From Gp6-AA40 sp963723495 (GTDB lineage: Bacteria; Acidobacteriota; Vicinamibacteria; Vicinamibacterales; UBA2999), in NCBI GenBank assembly GCA_963723495.1, contig CAVRQR010000008.1:135406-199405 (forward strand): 64,000 bases of DNA, given 5' to 3'. The translations under genes were made by a program, and so were the position numbers. Positions 1 through 9,027 of the stretch are shown in pieces (positions within the stretch are counted from its first letter, which is position 1; each line of letters begins with the position of its first letter). The notes beneath the pieces are model-generated. The model had not been told where the DNA came from, searched no databases, and saw nothing but the letters and a program-made list of their open reading frames with translations.

Positions 1-546
1 TGCCTCGATGCGCCCGGACATCAGCTCCAGCGCGACCACGCCCTGCACACGGCCATCGTCGACCAGCAGCTTCGTGACGAACCACTCGTCGTAGCGAACA
101 ACCGACGTGTACTTGAGTGAGGTCTGAAACAGGGTGTGCAGCATGTGGAAGCCGGTCTTGTCCGCGGCAAACCACGTGCGCATCTTCTTCATGCCGCCAA
201 AGGGCCGCACGGCGATGTGGCCATCCGGCTGGCGGCTCCAGGGACAGCCCCAGTGTTCGAGCCGGAGCAGCTCCTGCGGCGCCTCTTTGACGAAGGCTTC
301 GACCGCGTCCTGGTCGCAGAGCCAGTCGCCCCCGGAGATGGTGTCGTAGGCGTGTTCGTCGAGGCTATCGTCGGCGGCAATCGTGCCGGCAGCGCCCCCT
401 TCTGCCGAGACGGTGTGGCTCCGCATCGGATACACCTTCGACACGACGGCGACGTTCAGGCGCGGGTTCGTCTCTGCGATCGCGATGGCCGCGCGCAGAC
501 CTGCACCTCCGCCTCCGACGAGCACGACGTCGTGAGAAGGTGTCAC
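1..546 (-). CDS. sdhA: Succinate dehydrogenase/fumarate reductase flavoprotein subunit, N-terminal part (runs off the window)
   Basis: The first 182 residues of the FAD subunit of complex II, which oxidises succinate to fumarate (or the reverse) on the cytoplasmic side of the membrane. The N-terminus carries the Rossmann FAD loop GGGGAGLRAA, followed by MRSHTVSAEGG, whose His is the residue that binds FAD covalently in this family. The GTG start at 546 is chosen because GGAGGTGAT lies 6 nt upstream (553-561) and the frame opens straight into the FAD loop. The gene continues left beyond base 1. A small gene precedes it on the same strand, so it is probably not the first gene of its transcript. 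Confidence 0.93.
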   Translation of the reverse strand, partial: MTPSHDVVLVGGGGAGLRAAIAIAETNPRLNVAVVSKVYPMRSHTVSAEGGAAGTIAADDSLDEHAYDTISGGDWLCDQDAVEAFVKEAPQELLRLEHWGCPWSRQPDGHIAVRPFGGMKKMRTWFAADKTGFHMLHTLFQTSLKYTSVVRYDEWFVTKLLVDDGRVQGVVALELMSGRIEA

Positions 547-594
547 CCTACCATCACCTCCGCGTTCCGCGTAGGGTCCGGCTTTAGCCGGACC

Positions 595-818
595 TTACTC
601 GGCGGCGAGTAGCTCGTCGATCAGCACGCGACCGTCATGGCGAGTCACCGTACGGCTCACCGATCCATCGTGGTATCGTGTTGGATGCTGCGACAGCCGC
701 ACGCGAACTCGGTCTCCAGCGTGACGACCACGTCGGAGTCCTCGTCGCGAAAATTTTCGCCGTCGACGATTCGCCCGCATGGCGCGGGCTGGTTCTTGAA
801 GCTGCCGCTGGCGTCCAC
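595..818 (-). CDS. Small conserved protein encoded directly upstream of sdhA (frameshifted)
   Basis: A polypeptide of about 74 residues whose two halves lie in different frames. The first half contains CGRIVDGENFRDED and EFACGCR; the second contains YHDGSVSRTVTRHDGR and ends LIDELLAAE. A good Shine-Dalgarno AAGGAGG (826-832) sits 7 nt before a GTG start at 818. The span is one base short of a whole number of codons, and adding one base near 675 gives a smooth reading through QHDYHDGSVS. It is co-oriented with sdhA, 48 bp upstream of it. I recall similar short proteins beside acidobacterial sdhA genes but cannot assign a function; the Cys residues could bind metal. Confidence 0.55.
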
Positions 819-1024
819 GTCTCTCCCTCCTTACTTCCCTGGGATGACCGCGCGACGACCGAACAACGAACGTGACCGCGCGATGCGGTCCCGGCAACCC
901 CGGGCCGAGGTCTCCTGTGATTACCCGAGCCTGAACTCCCGGCAGAGTTCCGCTCGGGGACAGTCTACGCGCCTCGCCGGAGGGCGCAACAACTTTTTGC
1001 GGCTCAGCAGAACAGCCGAACTTG

Positions 1025-1084
1025 GGACCGCTATGCGGCCGAAACGTGAATTTCGTACTCGTTGTGCCGACCGCATAGCGGTCC
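1025..1084. repeat. Perfect 14-bp inverted repeat in the sdh / anchor-B intergenic region
   Basis: The arms GGACCGCTATGCGG (1025-1038) and CCGCATAGCGGTCC (1071-1084) are exact reverse complements with a 32-nt spacer. A second short hairpin, CCGCGC-GAA-GCGCGG, follows at 1088-1102. The 819-1185 gap between divergent genes should hold promoters for both sides; apart from these hairpins I see no gene in it. A REP-like element or a regulatory hairpin are both possible. Confidence 0.6.
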
Positions 1085-1185
1085 TAGCCGCGCGAAGCGC
1101 GGCAAAAAGACGCTGTCCACCAGTCGAGGGCTGCGGGGGATTTCAAGACCGAGCCCTTGACTGGTAGGATCCGCCACGTTCTTCG

Positions 1186-3204
1186 ATGCCGCCATGGCTG
1201 CTTCCCGTACAGACTCTCGCGCTCGGCATCGCCGCGATTGCAACGTCCGCGCTGACCGTCGCGCTGCTGGTGGCGCAATCGCCAACTGCCTCCGATCCGC
1301 CTCTCGGGTCGCACTGCGCCTGCGACCGCGGCATCTGCCCTCTCGACGCGAACGGTCGCCGCTGCTCGTGCGGGTGCGCGAAGCGAGCCGACGCGCAACC
1401 TGTGCAGCGGCTCAACTCGGCAGGCGGCGTCACATGCAGCGACGGCAGAGCCGGCTCATTCCCGTGCCGCGACATCGACCTGTTGGCCTTTCTGCCGCAC
1501 GGTGAGATCGGCGGTGGATCCGGAAACGACATCTGGGGTTGGACCGATCCCGTCACCGGACGCGAGTACGCATTGGTGGGCAGATCAACGGGAACAGCGT
1601 TTGTCGACATCTCGAATCCGAGCGCGCCGGTGTATCTCGGCAACCTGCCTACGCGGACCGTCGCATCGGGCTGGCGCGGCATCAAAGTGTTTGCGGACCA
1701 CGCCTTCATCGTCAGTGAAGCGGTCGACCACGGCATGCAGGTCTTCGACCTGACACAACTGCGAACGGTGACGTCGCCCCCGGTGACCTTTGCAGAGACC
1801 GCACATTATCCGGGCTTTGGTTCGACGCATACGCTCGCCCTGAACGAACGGACGGGATTCGCGTATGCCGTCGGCACTCGCACCTGCGAAGGCGGCCTGC
1901 ATGTAGTTGACGTGCGCACGCCCGCGGCACCGCGCACGGCCGGCTGCTTCAGCCTCGACGGCTACACGCACGAAACACAGTGTGTGGTTTACAACGGGCC
2001 GGACACCACCTATCGCGAACGTGAAGTCTGTTTCAACTCCAACGAAGACACGCTGACGGTCGTGGACGCCACCGACAAGCTCGAGCCGATCCAGCTCTCG
2101 CGAACCGGGTACGGAGGCAGTGCGTACACGCATCAGGGATGGCTCACCGAAGATCAGCGCTTCTTCCTCGTCAACGATGAGGGCGACGAAGTGGCCTTCA
2201 GGCATCCAACCCGAACCTGGATCTGGGATGTCTCGGACCTCGATGCACCGGTGCTCGTCAGCCGTTATGACGGCACGACCTCCTCCGTCGATCACAACCT
2301 CTATATTCGCGGGAACCTCGTCTACGAATCGAACTACCGCAGCGGTCTGCGTGTGCTCGACGCGAGCGATGTGGCCGCTGGCGTACTGCGCGAAGTCGGC
2401 TTCTTTGACATCTATCCTTCCGACGACCTGCCTTCGTACAACGGTGCCTGGACGTCTTACCCGTTTTTCGCGAGCGGCTCCGTCGCGGTGAACGGCATCG
2501 AGCAAGGCTTGTTCGTGCTCAGCCCACGCGTGACACCTCTGGGCCAGCCCGCCGGCCTCGACGTTTCCCTCGCCGGGCCCGGCAATGCCGGCACCGAATC
2601 AGACTGGTCATTCGTCGTGACGGTCGCCAACCATGGTCCCGGTCGTCTGTCGCAGGCGCGCGTGCTCGAGACGCCGCCATCGGACGTGCAACTTCTGTCG
2701 GCGCGGCCATCGCAAGGGCAGTGCTCCATTAGCGCAATCGCCACATGCGACCTGGGAAGTCTCGCACCAGGATCGCGGGCCCACGTGATCGTCACCACCC
2801 GTGCGACGGGACTCGCTGAGCGTGATTTCGTCAGCACCGCCATTGCCAGCGCAAGAGCCGACGATGGCTCGGCGCGTGAAGCGTCGGCACTGACGACAAC
2901 GCGTGGCGTCAGGCATGCACCGTCCCTCACGCTGCGCAGGCCTGCTGCAGGCACAACGTTCTGGCTGGCGCGCAACAACACGATTCAATGGGTGCTGCGC
3001 GGTGTAACGGGCGGCGTTGCCATCGATCTGTCGCGCGATAACGGACAGACGTGGACGAGATTGATCGACCAGGCCGATAACGTCGGCTTCTACGACTGGA
3101 CCGGCGCCGGCGAACTGACCGCACGCGCTCGGATCCGCGTCACCAGCGTCGCGCGGCCGGAGCTGACACAGACCTCGGGCAGCTTCACCATCGGGAGTCG
3201 TTAG
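1186..3204 (+). CDS. Secreted choice-of-anchor B family protein with a C-terminal Ig-like/DUF11-type domain
   Basis: A 672-residue protein with a hydrophobic N-terminal signal segment (about residues 5-30). A Cys-rich stretch follows (HCACDRGICP, RCSCGCAKRA), then a long LVIVD-type beta-propeller region typical of choice-of-anchor B proteins (FVDISNPSAPVYLGNLP; DIWGWTDPVTGREYALVG). Around residues 460-570 is a domain resembling DUF11 (WSFVVTVANHGPG), and the last 90 residues form another beta-sandwich-like unit (IDLSRDNGQTWTRLI). It is likely exported to the periplasm or cell surface. The start is the first ATG before the signal segment; no strong ribosome site is seen. The enzymatic role, if any, is unknown. 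Confidence 0.8.
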   Translation: MPPWLLPVQTLALGIAAIATSALTVALLVAQSPTASDPPLGSHCACDRGICPLDANGRRCSCGCAKRADAQPVQRLNSAGGVTCSDGRAGSFPCRDIDLLAFLPHGEIGGGSGNDIWGWTDPVTGREYALVGRSTGTAFVDISNPSAPVYLGNLPTRTVASGWRGIKVFADHAFIVSEAVDHGMQVFDLTQLRTVTSPPVTFAETAHYPGFGSTHTLALNERTGFAYAVGTRTCEGGLHVVDVRTPAAPRTAGCFSLDGYTHETQCVVYNGPDTTYREREVCFNSNEDTLTVVDATDKLEPIQLSRTGYGGSAYTHQGWLTEDQRFFLVNDEGDEVAFRHPTRTWIWDVSDLDAPVLVSRYDGTTSSVDHNLYIRGNLVYESNYRSGLRVLDASDVAAGVLREVGFFDIYPSDDLPSYNGAWTSYPFFASGSVAVNGIEQGLFVLSPRVTPLGQPAGLDVSLAGPGNAGTESDWSFVVTVANHGPGRLSQARVLETPPSDVQLLSARPSQGQCSISAIATCDLGSLAPGSRAHVIVTTRATGLAERDFVSTAIASARADDGSAREASALTTTRGVRHAPSLTLRRPAAGTTFWLARNNTIQWVLRGVTGGVAIDLSRDNGQTWTRLIDQADNVGFYDWTGAGELTARARIRVTSVARPELTQTSGSFTIGSR

Positions 3205-3254
3205 CGCAGTATGGTCGAGTCGTGAAGCGCTTAACCACGTGACACAATCCGGGT

Positions 3255-3560
3255 ATGCCCATTCCGTGGTCCACGATCCTGACGCACGGCCCCGCGATTG
3301 TCGCGTCGGCAAAACGACTGCTGGCAACAACCGATGCCAGTGACATCCGCGAGAGGCACCAGGCGCTCGACACGCGGCTGAACGAACTGCAGAAAGCGTC
3401 GGCGGAATCGGCGCGACTTCTTCATGACATCGCACAGCAGACGCAGGCACTCGCGATGGCCCAGCAGGAAGCCGCACGACGAGGACGGATCACGCTCACC
3501 CTTGCGATAGCAGCCACGATCATCAGCGTCGGGGCCGCGATTCTCGCCATCGTCCGTTGA
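3255..3560 (+). CDS. Small protein with coiled coil and C-terminal membrane anchor
   Basis: A 101-residue protein. Residues about 30-75 are heptad-rich and charged, suggesting a coiled coil (LDTRLNELQKASAESARLL). The last 22 residues are a single transmembrane helix (TLTLAIAATIISVGAAILAIV). It lies 50 bp downstream of the anchor-B gene on the same strand. I do not recognise a named family; the form is that of a tail-anchored scaffold or stress-type small protein. Confidence 0.65.
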   Translation: MPIPWSTILTHGPAIVASAKRLLATTDASDIRERHQALDTRLNELQKASAESARLLHDIAQQTQALAMAQQEAARRGRITLTLAIAATIISVGAAILAIVR

Positions 3561-3571
3561 AAAGATCATGC

Positions 3572-3624
3572 TTGACGGTTCAGCCGGGTCGCGACCTACT
3601 ATAGGCATAGTCACACTATGCCTA
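3572..3624 (+). promoter_or_regulatory. Candidate promoter and 9-bp palindrome overlapping the start codon of the ADOP permease
   Basis: A TTGACG box (3572-3577) and TACTAT box (3597-3602), 19 nt apart, lie just upstream of the ATG at 3618. TAGGCATAG (3602-3610) and CTATGCCTA (3616-3624) form a perfect inverted repeat with a 5-nt spacer, and the right arm contains the start codon. Transcription from this promoter would give a very short leader. The palindrome could be a repressor operator or a hairpin hiding the start codon. No ribosome site is visible. The promoter call is by eye only. Confidence 0.45.
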
Positions 3625-6308
3625 CGTCTCCCGTGGCAATTGTCGGTCGGTGGATCCGGCGGCTCGGTTACCTGCTGCGACGACGTGCCGTCGACGACGA
3701 GTTACGCCGTGAGATGGAGGCGCATCGCGCGCTGATGGAGGAGCCGCCGGCCTTCGGCAACACGTTGCGCCTGCGGGAGGAAGCTCGGGATGCCTGGGGA
3801 TGGGGATGGTTTGACGACCTGGTGCACGACTCGCGCCTCGCGGTGCGAACGTTGTGGCACACGCCTGGGTTCACCATCACCGCGATCGTCACGTTAGCGC
3901 TCGGCATCGGCGCGAACATCGGCATGTTCAGCCTCGTGAACAGCCTGTTATTGCGTCCGCTGTACGAGCGACCACACGAAGTGGTTGCCGTCTATGGCCG
4001 CAACACCTCTCCTTCCGGAGGGTTTCGAGGCATTTCCTATCCGAACTACGTCGACCTCCAGCAAGGCACGGCCGACATCTTCGAAGACCTCGCGGCCTTC
4101 TCCACGGTGTTCATCGGTCTGGACGTGGGCGAGGGCGCGCGGCGCACGCTGGCCTCGGCGGTGACGGCCAACTACTTCCCGATCTTCGAGCTGCCGATGG
4201 CTCTGGGGCGCACGTTTACCCCTGATGAAGCACGGCTCGGCGTCGACTTCCGCGTCGCGATCATCAGCTATCCACTGTGGCAGCAACGTGGCGCTGACCC
4301 GAACATTGTCGGCCGGACGGTGCGAGTCAACGGCGAGCCGTTCACGGTTGTCGGAGTGGCGCCGGAAGGATTCACTGGGACGAGCATCCCTGGACCGGAT
4401 GTGTGGCTGCCCCTTGGCGTGCACGACGCGATCAGCGCGGTAAGCGGTGCCACCGTGCAGCAACTGAAGACGCGAGATGCGCACGAGCTGAGCGTGATCG
4501 GTCGGCTTCGATCGGGTATCTCGGTCGAGACCGGCGCGCCGCTACTGACCACTGTATCCCGTCGACTCGAGCAGACGTTTCCCGTGGAGAACTCCGGCTA
4601 CACCCTCCAGATGTCGGTGCCCTCACGCCTCGCGTTCATGCCAGGACCCGGCGGCGGAGCGATGATGACGAGCATTGCCCTGTTCCTGATGGTCATGCCG
4701 GCGATCGTCTTACTCGTGTCATGCCTCAACCTCGCCGATCTCCTGCTGGCGCGAGGACAGACACGCCGGCACGAACTCGCCATCAGGGCGTCGCTCGGCG
4801 GCGGTCGAGGGCGGCTCGTCCGGCAACTGCTCACCGAAGGTCTGATCCTGGCGCTCGTTGGAGGCGCTGTGGGATTGATGTTGTCTACGTGGGCCTCTGG
4901 CGCGTTGCTGGCATCGATCCGGCCGGTGCTGCCTGTTGGCCTGAGTCTTCCCGAGCTCGATCTCGACTGGCGAGTGCTCCTCGGAACGATGGGAGTCAGT
5001 CTGGCGGCATCGTTGGTGTTCGGCGCGTGGCCGGCCTGGGACTTGACCGGTCGCGCCGTCGTCACTGACCTCAAACGCCGTGTCGGCGAAGATGGCCATC
5101 GTCCGCGCGGGATCCGGATTGGCAACGCCCTGGTGATCGGCCAGGTGGCCTTGTCGCTTCTTCTGCTTGCGTCTGGTGGACTGTTTCTGGGGAGCGCCGT
5201 CTCGGCCGCGACAGCGGACCCTGGCTTTCGCCTCGACGATGGGCTGCTGGTAGAGGTCGATCCGAGCCTGGCCGGATACGACGAAACGCGAGGGAGACAG
5301 TTCCATCTCGCGCTGGTGGATCGGCTGCGAACCATTCCGGGCGTGGAAACCGTCACGATCGGATCCAGCCTTCCCTTTACGTCATTTGGTGACAGTCGCA
5401 ACGTCGCCCCCGCTGGTGTTGCCACGGATCGAGCGAGCGCTGTTGACGCGGTATTCACCGTTGTCGGTCGCGACTTCGCTCGTGCTCTCGGGCTTCCGAT
5501 GCTGGGTGGTCGCGACTTCATCGACGCCGAACTCACCCCCGGCACCTCGGAGCACGTCGCGATCGTCGACGACGCGCTCGCACGGCGGTTGTGGCCGGGC
5601 GAGAGCGCGCTGGGCCGGTTGATTCAATTCGTCGAGGAAGAGGGACCGGTCTCCGGTCGTCCCATGCGCGTAGTCGGCATCGTCCCAGCCGTGAAGCACT
5701 CGCTCAGTAACCCCATCCCCTTTCCGCACGTGTACGTGCCGCTTGGACAGCACTACGAGAGTGCGATGACGCTGCAGCTTCGAGTGGCCGATGAGACTGA
5801 AGGAACTATGCTGGCATCGATCGCCCGCGTCGTCCGGAGCGTGGACGAGCGCGTGCCGATCCTCCGCCTCTCGACGTGGCGAGATCACCTCGATTCGAGC
5901 CTGGACGTCTGGCTCTATCGAGCCGGCGCCAGGGTGTTTTCCGGATTCGGAGCGGTCGCGTTGCTCCTTGCGGTCATCGGTGTCTACGGCGTCAAGTCGT
6001 ACGTCGTCTCGCGACGGACGCGGGAGTTCGGCATTCGGATCGCGACCGGCGCGCATCCCCGTGTCCTGCTGTTTCAGTTGCTGCGAGAGGGTGGCCGCAT
6101 CACGCTGATCGGGATTGGGATCGGCCTGGTTCTGGCCGTTGGCGCCGGACGGCTCCTCCAAGGTTTCCTGTACGGAGTGAACAGCGTCGAGCCAGTAGTG
6201 CTGATAACAGCCCCGCTCATTCTGCTCGCCGCGTCGCTCCTCGCCTCGTTGATTCCGGCACTTCGCGCAACAAGAGTCGATCCGACCGTCGCGTTGCGCT
6301 CCGAGTAA
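3618..6308 (+). CDS. ADOP-family ABC transporter permease (MacB-like)
   Basis: An 896-residue permease of the acidobacterial duplicated orphan permease type. An N-terminal soluble segment (AVDDELRREMEAHRALM) is followed by TM1 in the FtsX/MacB style (TALGIGANIGMF region, about residues 90-115), a MacB periplasmic core domain, and an FtsX block of three helices around 350-460. The second half repeats this: TM near 505, periplasmic core, and three C-terminal helices with TREFGIRIATGAHPRVLL and a final TRVDPTVALRSE. No ATPase is encoded next to it, as is usual for orphan ADOP genes. Substrate unknown. It is intact at normal family length. Confidence 0.92.
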   Translation: MPTSPVAIVGRWIRRLGYLLRRRAVDDELRREMEAHRALMEEPPAFGNTLRLREEARDAWGWGWFDDLVHDSRLAVRTLWHTPGFTITAIVTLALGIGANIGMFSLVNSLLLRPLYERPHEVVAVYGRNTSPSGGFRGISYPNYVDLQQGTADIFEDLAAFSTVFIGLDVGEGARRTLASAVTANYFPIFELPMALGRTFTPDEARLGVDFRVAIISYPLWQQRGADPNIVGRTVRVNGEPFTVVGVAPEGFTGTSIPGPDVWLPLGVHDAISAVSGATVQQLKTRDAHELSVIGRLRSGISVETGAPLLTTVSRRLEQTFPVENSGYTLQMSVPSRLAFMPGPGGGAMMTSIALFLMVMPAIVLLVSCLNLADLLLARGQTRRHELAIRASLGGGRGRLVRQLLTEGLILALVGGAVGLMLSTWASGALLASIRPVLPVGLSLPELDLDWRVLLGTMGVSLAASLVFGAWPAWDLTGRAVVTDLKRRVGEDGHRPRGIRIGNALVIGQVALSLLLLASGGLFLGSAVSAATADPGFRLDDGLLVEVDPSLAGYDETRGRQFHLALVDRLRTIPGVETVTIGSSLPFTSFGDSRNVAPAGVATDRASAVDAVFTVVGRDFARALGLPMLGGRDFIDAELTPGTSEHVAIVDDALARRLWPGESALGRLIQFVEEEGPVSGRPMRVVGIVPAVKHSLSNPIPFPHVYVPLGQHYESAMTLQLRVADETEGTMLASIARVVRSVDERVPILRLSTWRDHLDSSLDVWLYRAGARVFSGFGAVALLLAVIGVYGVKSYVVSRRTREFGIRIATGAHPRVLLFQLLREGGRITLIGIGIGLVLAVGAGRLLQGFLYGVNSVEPVVLITAPLILLAASLLASLIPALRATRVDPTVALRSE

Positions 6309-6312
6309 CGAG

Positions 6313-6783
6313 TCAGCCTGTCGTCATCGCACGCCGGCTCACTCGCCATCTGCGCGGCCACCACGCCCAGCACAGCGCCACGACGAGCACAGCCCCGAGA
6401 GGGCGCCATGCGGGCCTCGCGAACACGATGGCGCCATTGACGATCATCGTCAGCACGAACGCCCGCCACGCCCAGTGGCGCCATGACCACGCCACGAGCA
6501 GCCACAGCGCCAGGAAGGCATAGTTCACGTAAATGCTGCCCCGCCAGGCGAATCCATAAATCTGGGCACTCTGCGCGGCCGTCGCGGTCACGGCGAGCTC
6601 GTGATCCCAGCCATAACGGCCCGCGAATGCGATCGCGGCGTGAATGATGGCGAGCAGCGCGCCGGTTACGAAGGCGGGACGGGCCCAGCGCGGCGGACGA
6701 CCGTCGGTCGCGAGCGGGCCCTTACCGGCCTCGGCGATCACAAAGAGCGCCAGCGCCACCCAGATCGTCAGAAACAACAACAT
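6313..6783 (-). CDS. Integral membrane protein of unknown function
   Basis: About 156 residues with four hydrophobic helices (MLLFLTIWVALALFVIAEA; FVTGALLAIIHAAIAFAG; NYAFLALWLLVAW; FVLTMIVNGAIVFA) and a basic Trp/Arg-rich C-terminus. It lies tail to tail with the ADOP permease, only 4 bp away, and divergent from the PH-domain genes. An alternative TTG start lies two codons upstream at 6789. Hypothetical proteins of this size and pattern are common in Acidobacteriota; I cannot name the family. Confidence 0.65.
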   Translation of the reverse strand: MLLFLTIWVALALFVIAEAGKGPLATDGRPPRWARPAFVTGALLAIIHAAIAFAGRYGWDHELAVTATAAQSAQIYGFAWRGSIYVNYAFLALWLLVAWSWRHWAWRAFVLTMIVNGAIVFARPAWRPLGAVLVVALCWAWWPRRWRVSRRAMTTG

Positions 6784-6858
6784 GAACAAATGCTATGTTG
6801 CCAATGACGACGGAACAGACAGTTCCGGCTGAACGTCATTCCGGTACGTATTCGCAGG

Positions 6859-7374
6859 ATGGATCAGACCACAGTTGAGACGGTCGCGGACGGGATCGAG
6901 CGCCAGCTCGATCCCAGATGGATTCCTTGTCAGCGTCTCATCGCCTTGATCCCGACGTTTATTGTCGCGGGAGCGTCGTTTCTGTTCGTGTTGTTCGTCT
7001 GGGCCAGCAGCGGCATTCTGCTGCTCGGACTCCTGCTGCTGCCGGTGTGGGTGGTGTTGATGGCGGCATTCGTCTGGCAGCTGCAACGTTGGCCCGCCGT
7101 TGCCTACAAGTTTTCCTCATACCGGATCGATGAAGCCGGCATCCAAATCCGGCAAGGCGTCTACTGGCGGACGATCACCAACGTGCCGCGGTCGCGGGTG
7201 CAGCATACCGACGTGTCGCAAGGTCCGATCGAACGCCGTTTCGGCCTTGGCACGCTGGTGATTTACACCGCCGGGACCGCGCACTCCAAAGTGAGTCTGT
7301 CCGGGCTCGACTTCAACGTCGCGCGCCGCATTCGAGCGCATCTCCTGCCGGATGATCAGACCGATGCCATCTGA
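6859..7374 (+). CDS. Membrane-anchored bacterial PH-domain protein (YdbS-like)
   Basis: A 171-residue protein with two adjacent transmembrane helices (about residues 30-75, rich in Leu/Val) followed by a bPH_2 (DUF304) domain: YRIDEAGIQIRQGVYWR, VPRSRVQHTDVSQGPIERRFG, LVIYTAGT. This matches YdbS of Bacillus and relatives. It overlaps the next gene by 23 bp, and such genes usually occur as a YdbS/YdbT pair that act together in the membrane; in Bacillus they contribute to resistance to some membrane-active compounds. Confidence 0.88.
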   Translation: MDQTTVETVADGIERQLDPRWIPCQRLIALIPTFIVAGASFLFVLFVWASSGILLLGLLLLPVWVVLMAAFVWQLQRWPAVAYKFSSYRIDEAGIQIRQGVYWRTITNVPRSRVQHTDVSQGPIERRFGLGTLVIYTAGTAHSKVSLSGLDFNVARRIRAHLLPDDQTDAI

Positions 7375-8971
7375 ACATCGTCTTCATCCTTCGTCGATCC
7401 TCTTTGCCCTCGCAGGAAGCCTCAAGGCGTTCGCGCTCCCGGCACTCCTGGTGCTCGTGACGAGCGGGCGGTCGTCTCCGGAACCTGAAATCGGGCCACC
7501 GGGGCGGGGACCGGCGGCTTGGATGAACCGCTGGATGCCCGGGGATTTCGAGATCGCCAACTGGCAATTCTGGCTGCTCCTCTTCCTCATACCGGCCACC
7601 ATCGCGGCGATCGTGCGCTATCTCTCCTTCCGCCTGCGCTACGAAGGGACGGAACTCGTCATCAGGTCCGGCATCTTCTTCCGTAACGAACGTCACGTGC
7701 CGTACGCCCGTATCCAGAACCTCGATGCGGTCAGAAACGTCGTGCATCGTCTGCTCGGCGTCACGGAGGTTCGCGTCGAGACGGGTGGTGGCCAGGCGCC
7801 TGAGGCGACGATCAGCGTCCTCCACGAAACGGTCTTCGAGGAGATGCGACGCCGCATCTTCGAGGGCCGTGCGGCGATCGCTGGAACCGGCGCGCCGGAC
7901 GTTGACGAGGCGGCGCGCGACGAGCCGGCCCTCGAGTCGCGAACACTGCTCTATCTGCCGCTGCGCGAGCTCTTTCTCCACGGTGTCCTCGAGAACCGCG
8001 GCATGCTGCTCGTCGCCGCGGGATACGGCCTGCTCTGGGAGGCCGGGCTGTTCCGGGCCGTCTGGGATCGAGTTGCCAACGGATGGTACGGGCCGGGACT
8101 CGTGCGCGACACTTTCCGCCGGGTCGCGATTGGCGAACCGTTGCCATGGGGACAAATCGCTGTCCTGCTCGTTGGCATCGTGGGCCTGCTCGTGCTGGTT
8201 CGTGTTCTCTCGATGATCTGGTCCGGCCTTCGTTTGTACGAGTTCAGGCTCTCACGCGTCGGTGAAGACCTGCGCACGGAGTACGGTCTGCTGACGCGCG
8301 TGACGGCGACCATCCCGCTGCGACGCGTCCAGACGGTCACGATCCGTCAGACACCACTGCAGCGTCTCCTACATCGGCAATCGGTGAAAGTCGAAACAGC
8401 GGGCGGCGAGGGCGCTCCGGAGGATGGACCGAAGCGGCCGCGCGAGTGGCTGGCACCGATCATCCGAACGTCAGCGGTACCTGCACTCGTGCGCGAGGTG
8501 CTTCCCGGTTTCGCGATCGACGCGCTCGACTGGCAGCCGCTGCATGCGCGTGCGTTTCGGCGAGCGGTGAAGCCGGCCTTGTTACTCGCCGCCGCGATCG
8601 CGCTCCCCAATGTCTTCATCTTCGGTTGGCGTGCGTTTCCGGTGGTGCCCGTCGCATTCGCGTGGATGGCACTCGCGACATGGCAGCACGTCCGACACAT
8701 GCGGTGGGCGTCAACCGAAGATGCGGTCGCCTTTCGCAGCGGATGGTTGTGGCAGAACCTCACGATTGCTCCCGTCGTGAAGATCCAAACAGTCGAGTGC
8801 ACCGAGTCGCCGTTCGACCGGCGCACGATGATGGCGCGAGTGCGAGTCGATACAGCTGGTGGCCGCGAGCTCGCTCACAGCGTGGCCATTCCCTATCTCG
8901 CACGCGACACGGCGCGCGCGCTCTACGAGCACCTCTCGACGAAGGCGGCACACACAACGTTCCGCTGGTAG
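7352..8971 (+). CDS. Multi-spanning bacterial PH-domain protein (YdbT-like)
   Basis: A 539-residue partner of the preceding gene. Three bPH_2 domains are interleaved with pairs of transmembrane helices: the first around residues 90-165 (RSGIFFRNERHVPYARIQNLD, with VETGGGQAPEA), the second around 300-370 (YGLLTRVTATIPLRRVQTV, VETAGGEG), the third at the C-terminus (FRSGWLWQNLTIAPVVKIQTV, VDTAGGREL). Start codon options are 7352 or 7364, both ATG and both overlapping the upstream stop, which implies translational coupling. Full length for the family. Confidence 0.88.
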   Translation: MIRPMPSEHRLHPSSILFALAGSLKAFALPALLVLVTSGRSSPEPEIGPPGRGPAAWMNRWMPGDFEIANWQFWLLLFLIPATIAAIVRYLSFRLRYEGTELVIRSGIFFRNERHVPYARIQNLDAVRNVVHRLLGVTEVRVETGGGQAPEATISVLHETVFEEMRRRIFEGRAAIAGTGAPDVDEAARDEPALESRTLLYLPLRELFLHGVLENRGMLLVAAGYGLLWEAGLFRAVWDRVANGWYGPGLVRDTFRRVAIGEPLPWGQIAVLLVGIVGLLVLVRVLSMIWSGLRLYEFRLSRVGEDLRTEYGLLTRVTATIPLRRVQTVTIRQTPLQRLLHRQSVKVETAGGEGAPEDGPKRPREWLAPIIRTSAVPALVREVLPGFAIDALDWQPLHARAFRRAVKPALLLAAAIALPNVFIFGWRAFPVVPVAFAWMALATWQHVRHMRWASTEDAVAFRSGWLWQNLTIAPVVKIQTVECTESPFDRRTMMARVRVDTAGGRELAHSVAIPYLARDTARALYEHLSTKAAHTTFRW

Positions 8972-9027
8972 CCAGTCGAGCGAAGCTCAGCCGGACAATT
9001 CCCTTGCGCAGTGAAGAACGGCTCAGC

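Noticed and set aside
1585..2505. 306-residue minus-strand ORF in the anchor-B gene
   Set aside because: Shadow ORF; the plus strand has recognisable domain signatures.
8446..9027. Upstream extension of the histidine-kinase frame into the PH-domain gene
   Set aside because: It overlaps YdbT in another frame and has Arg-rich shadow composition; the kinase starts at 9028 before its first helix.
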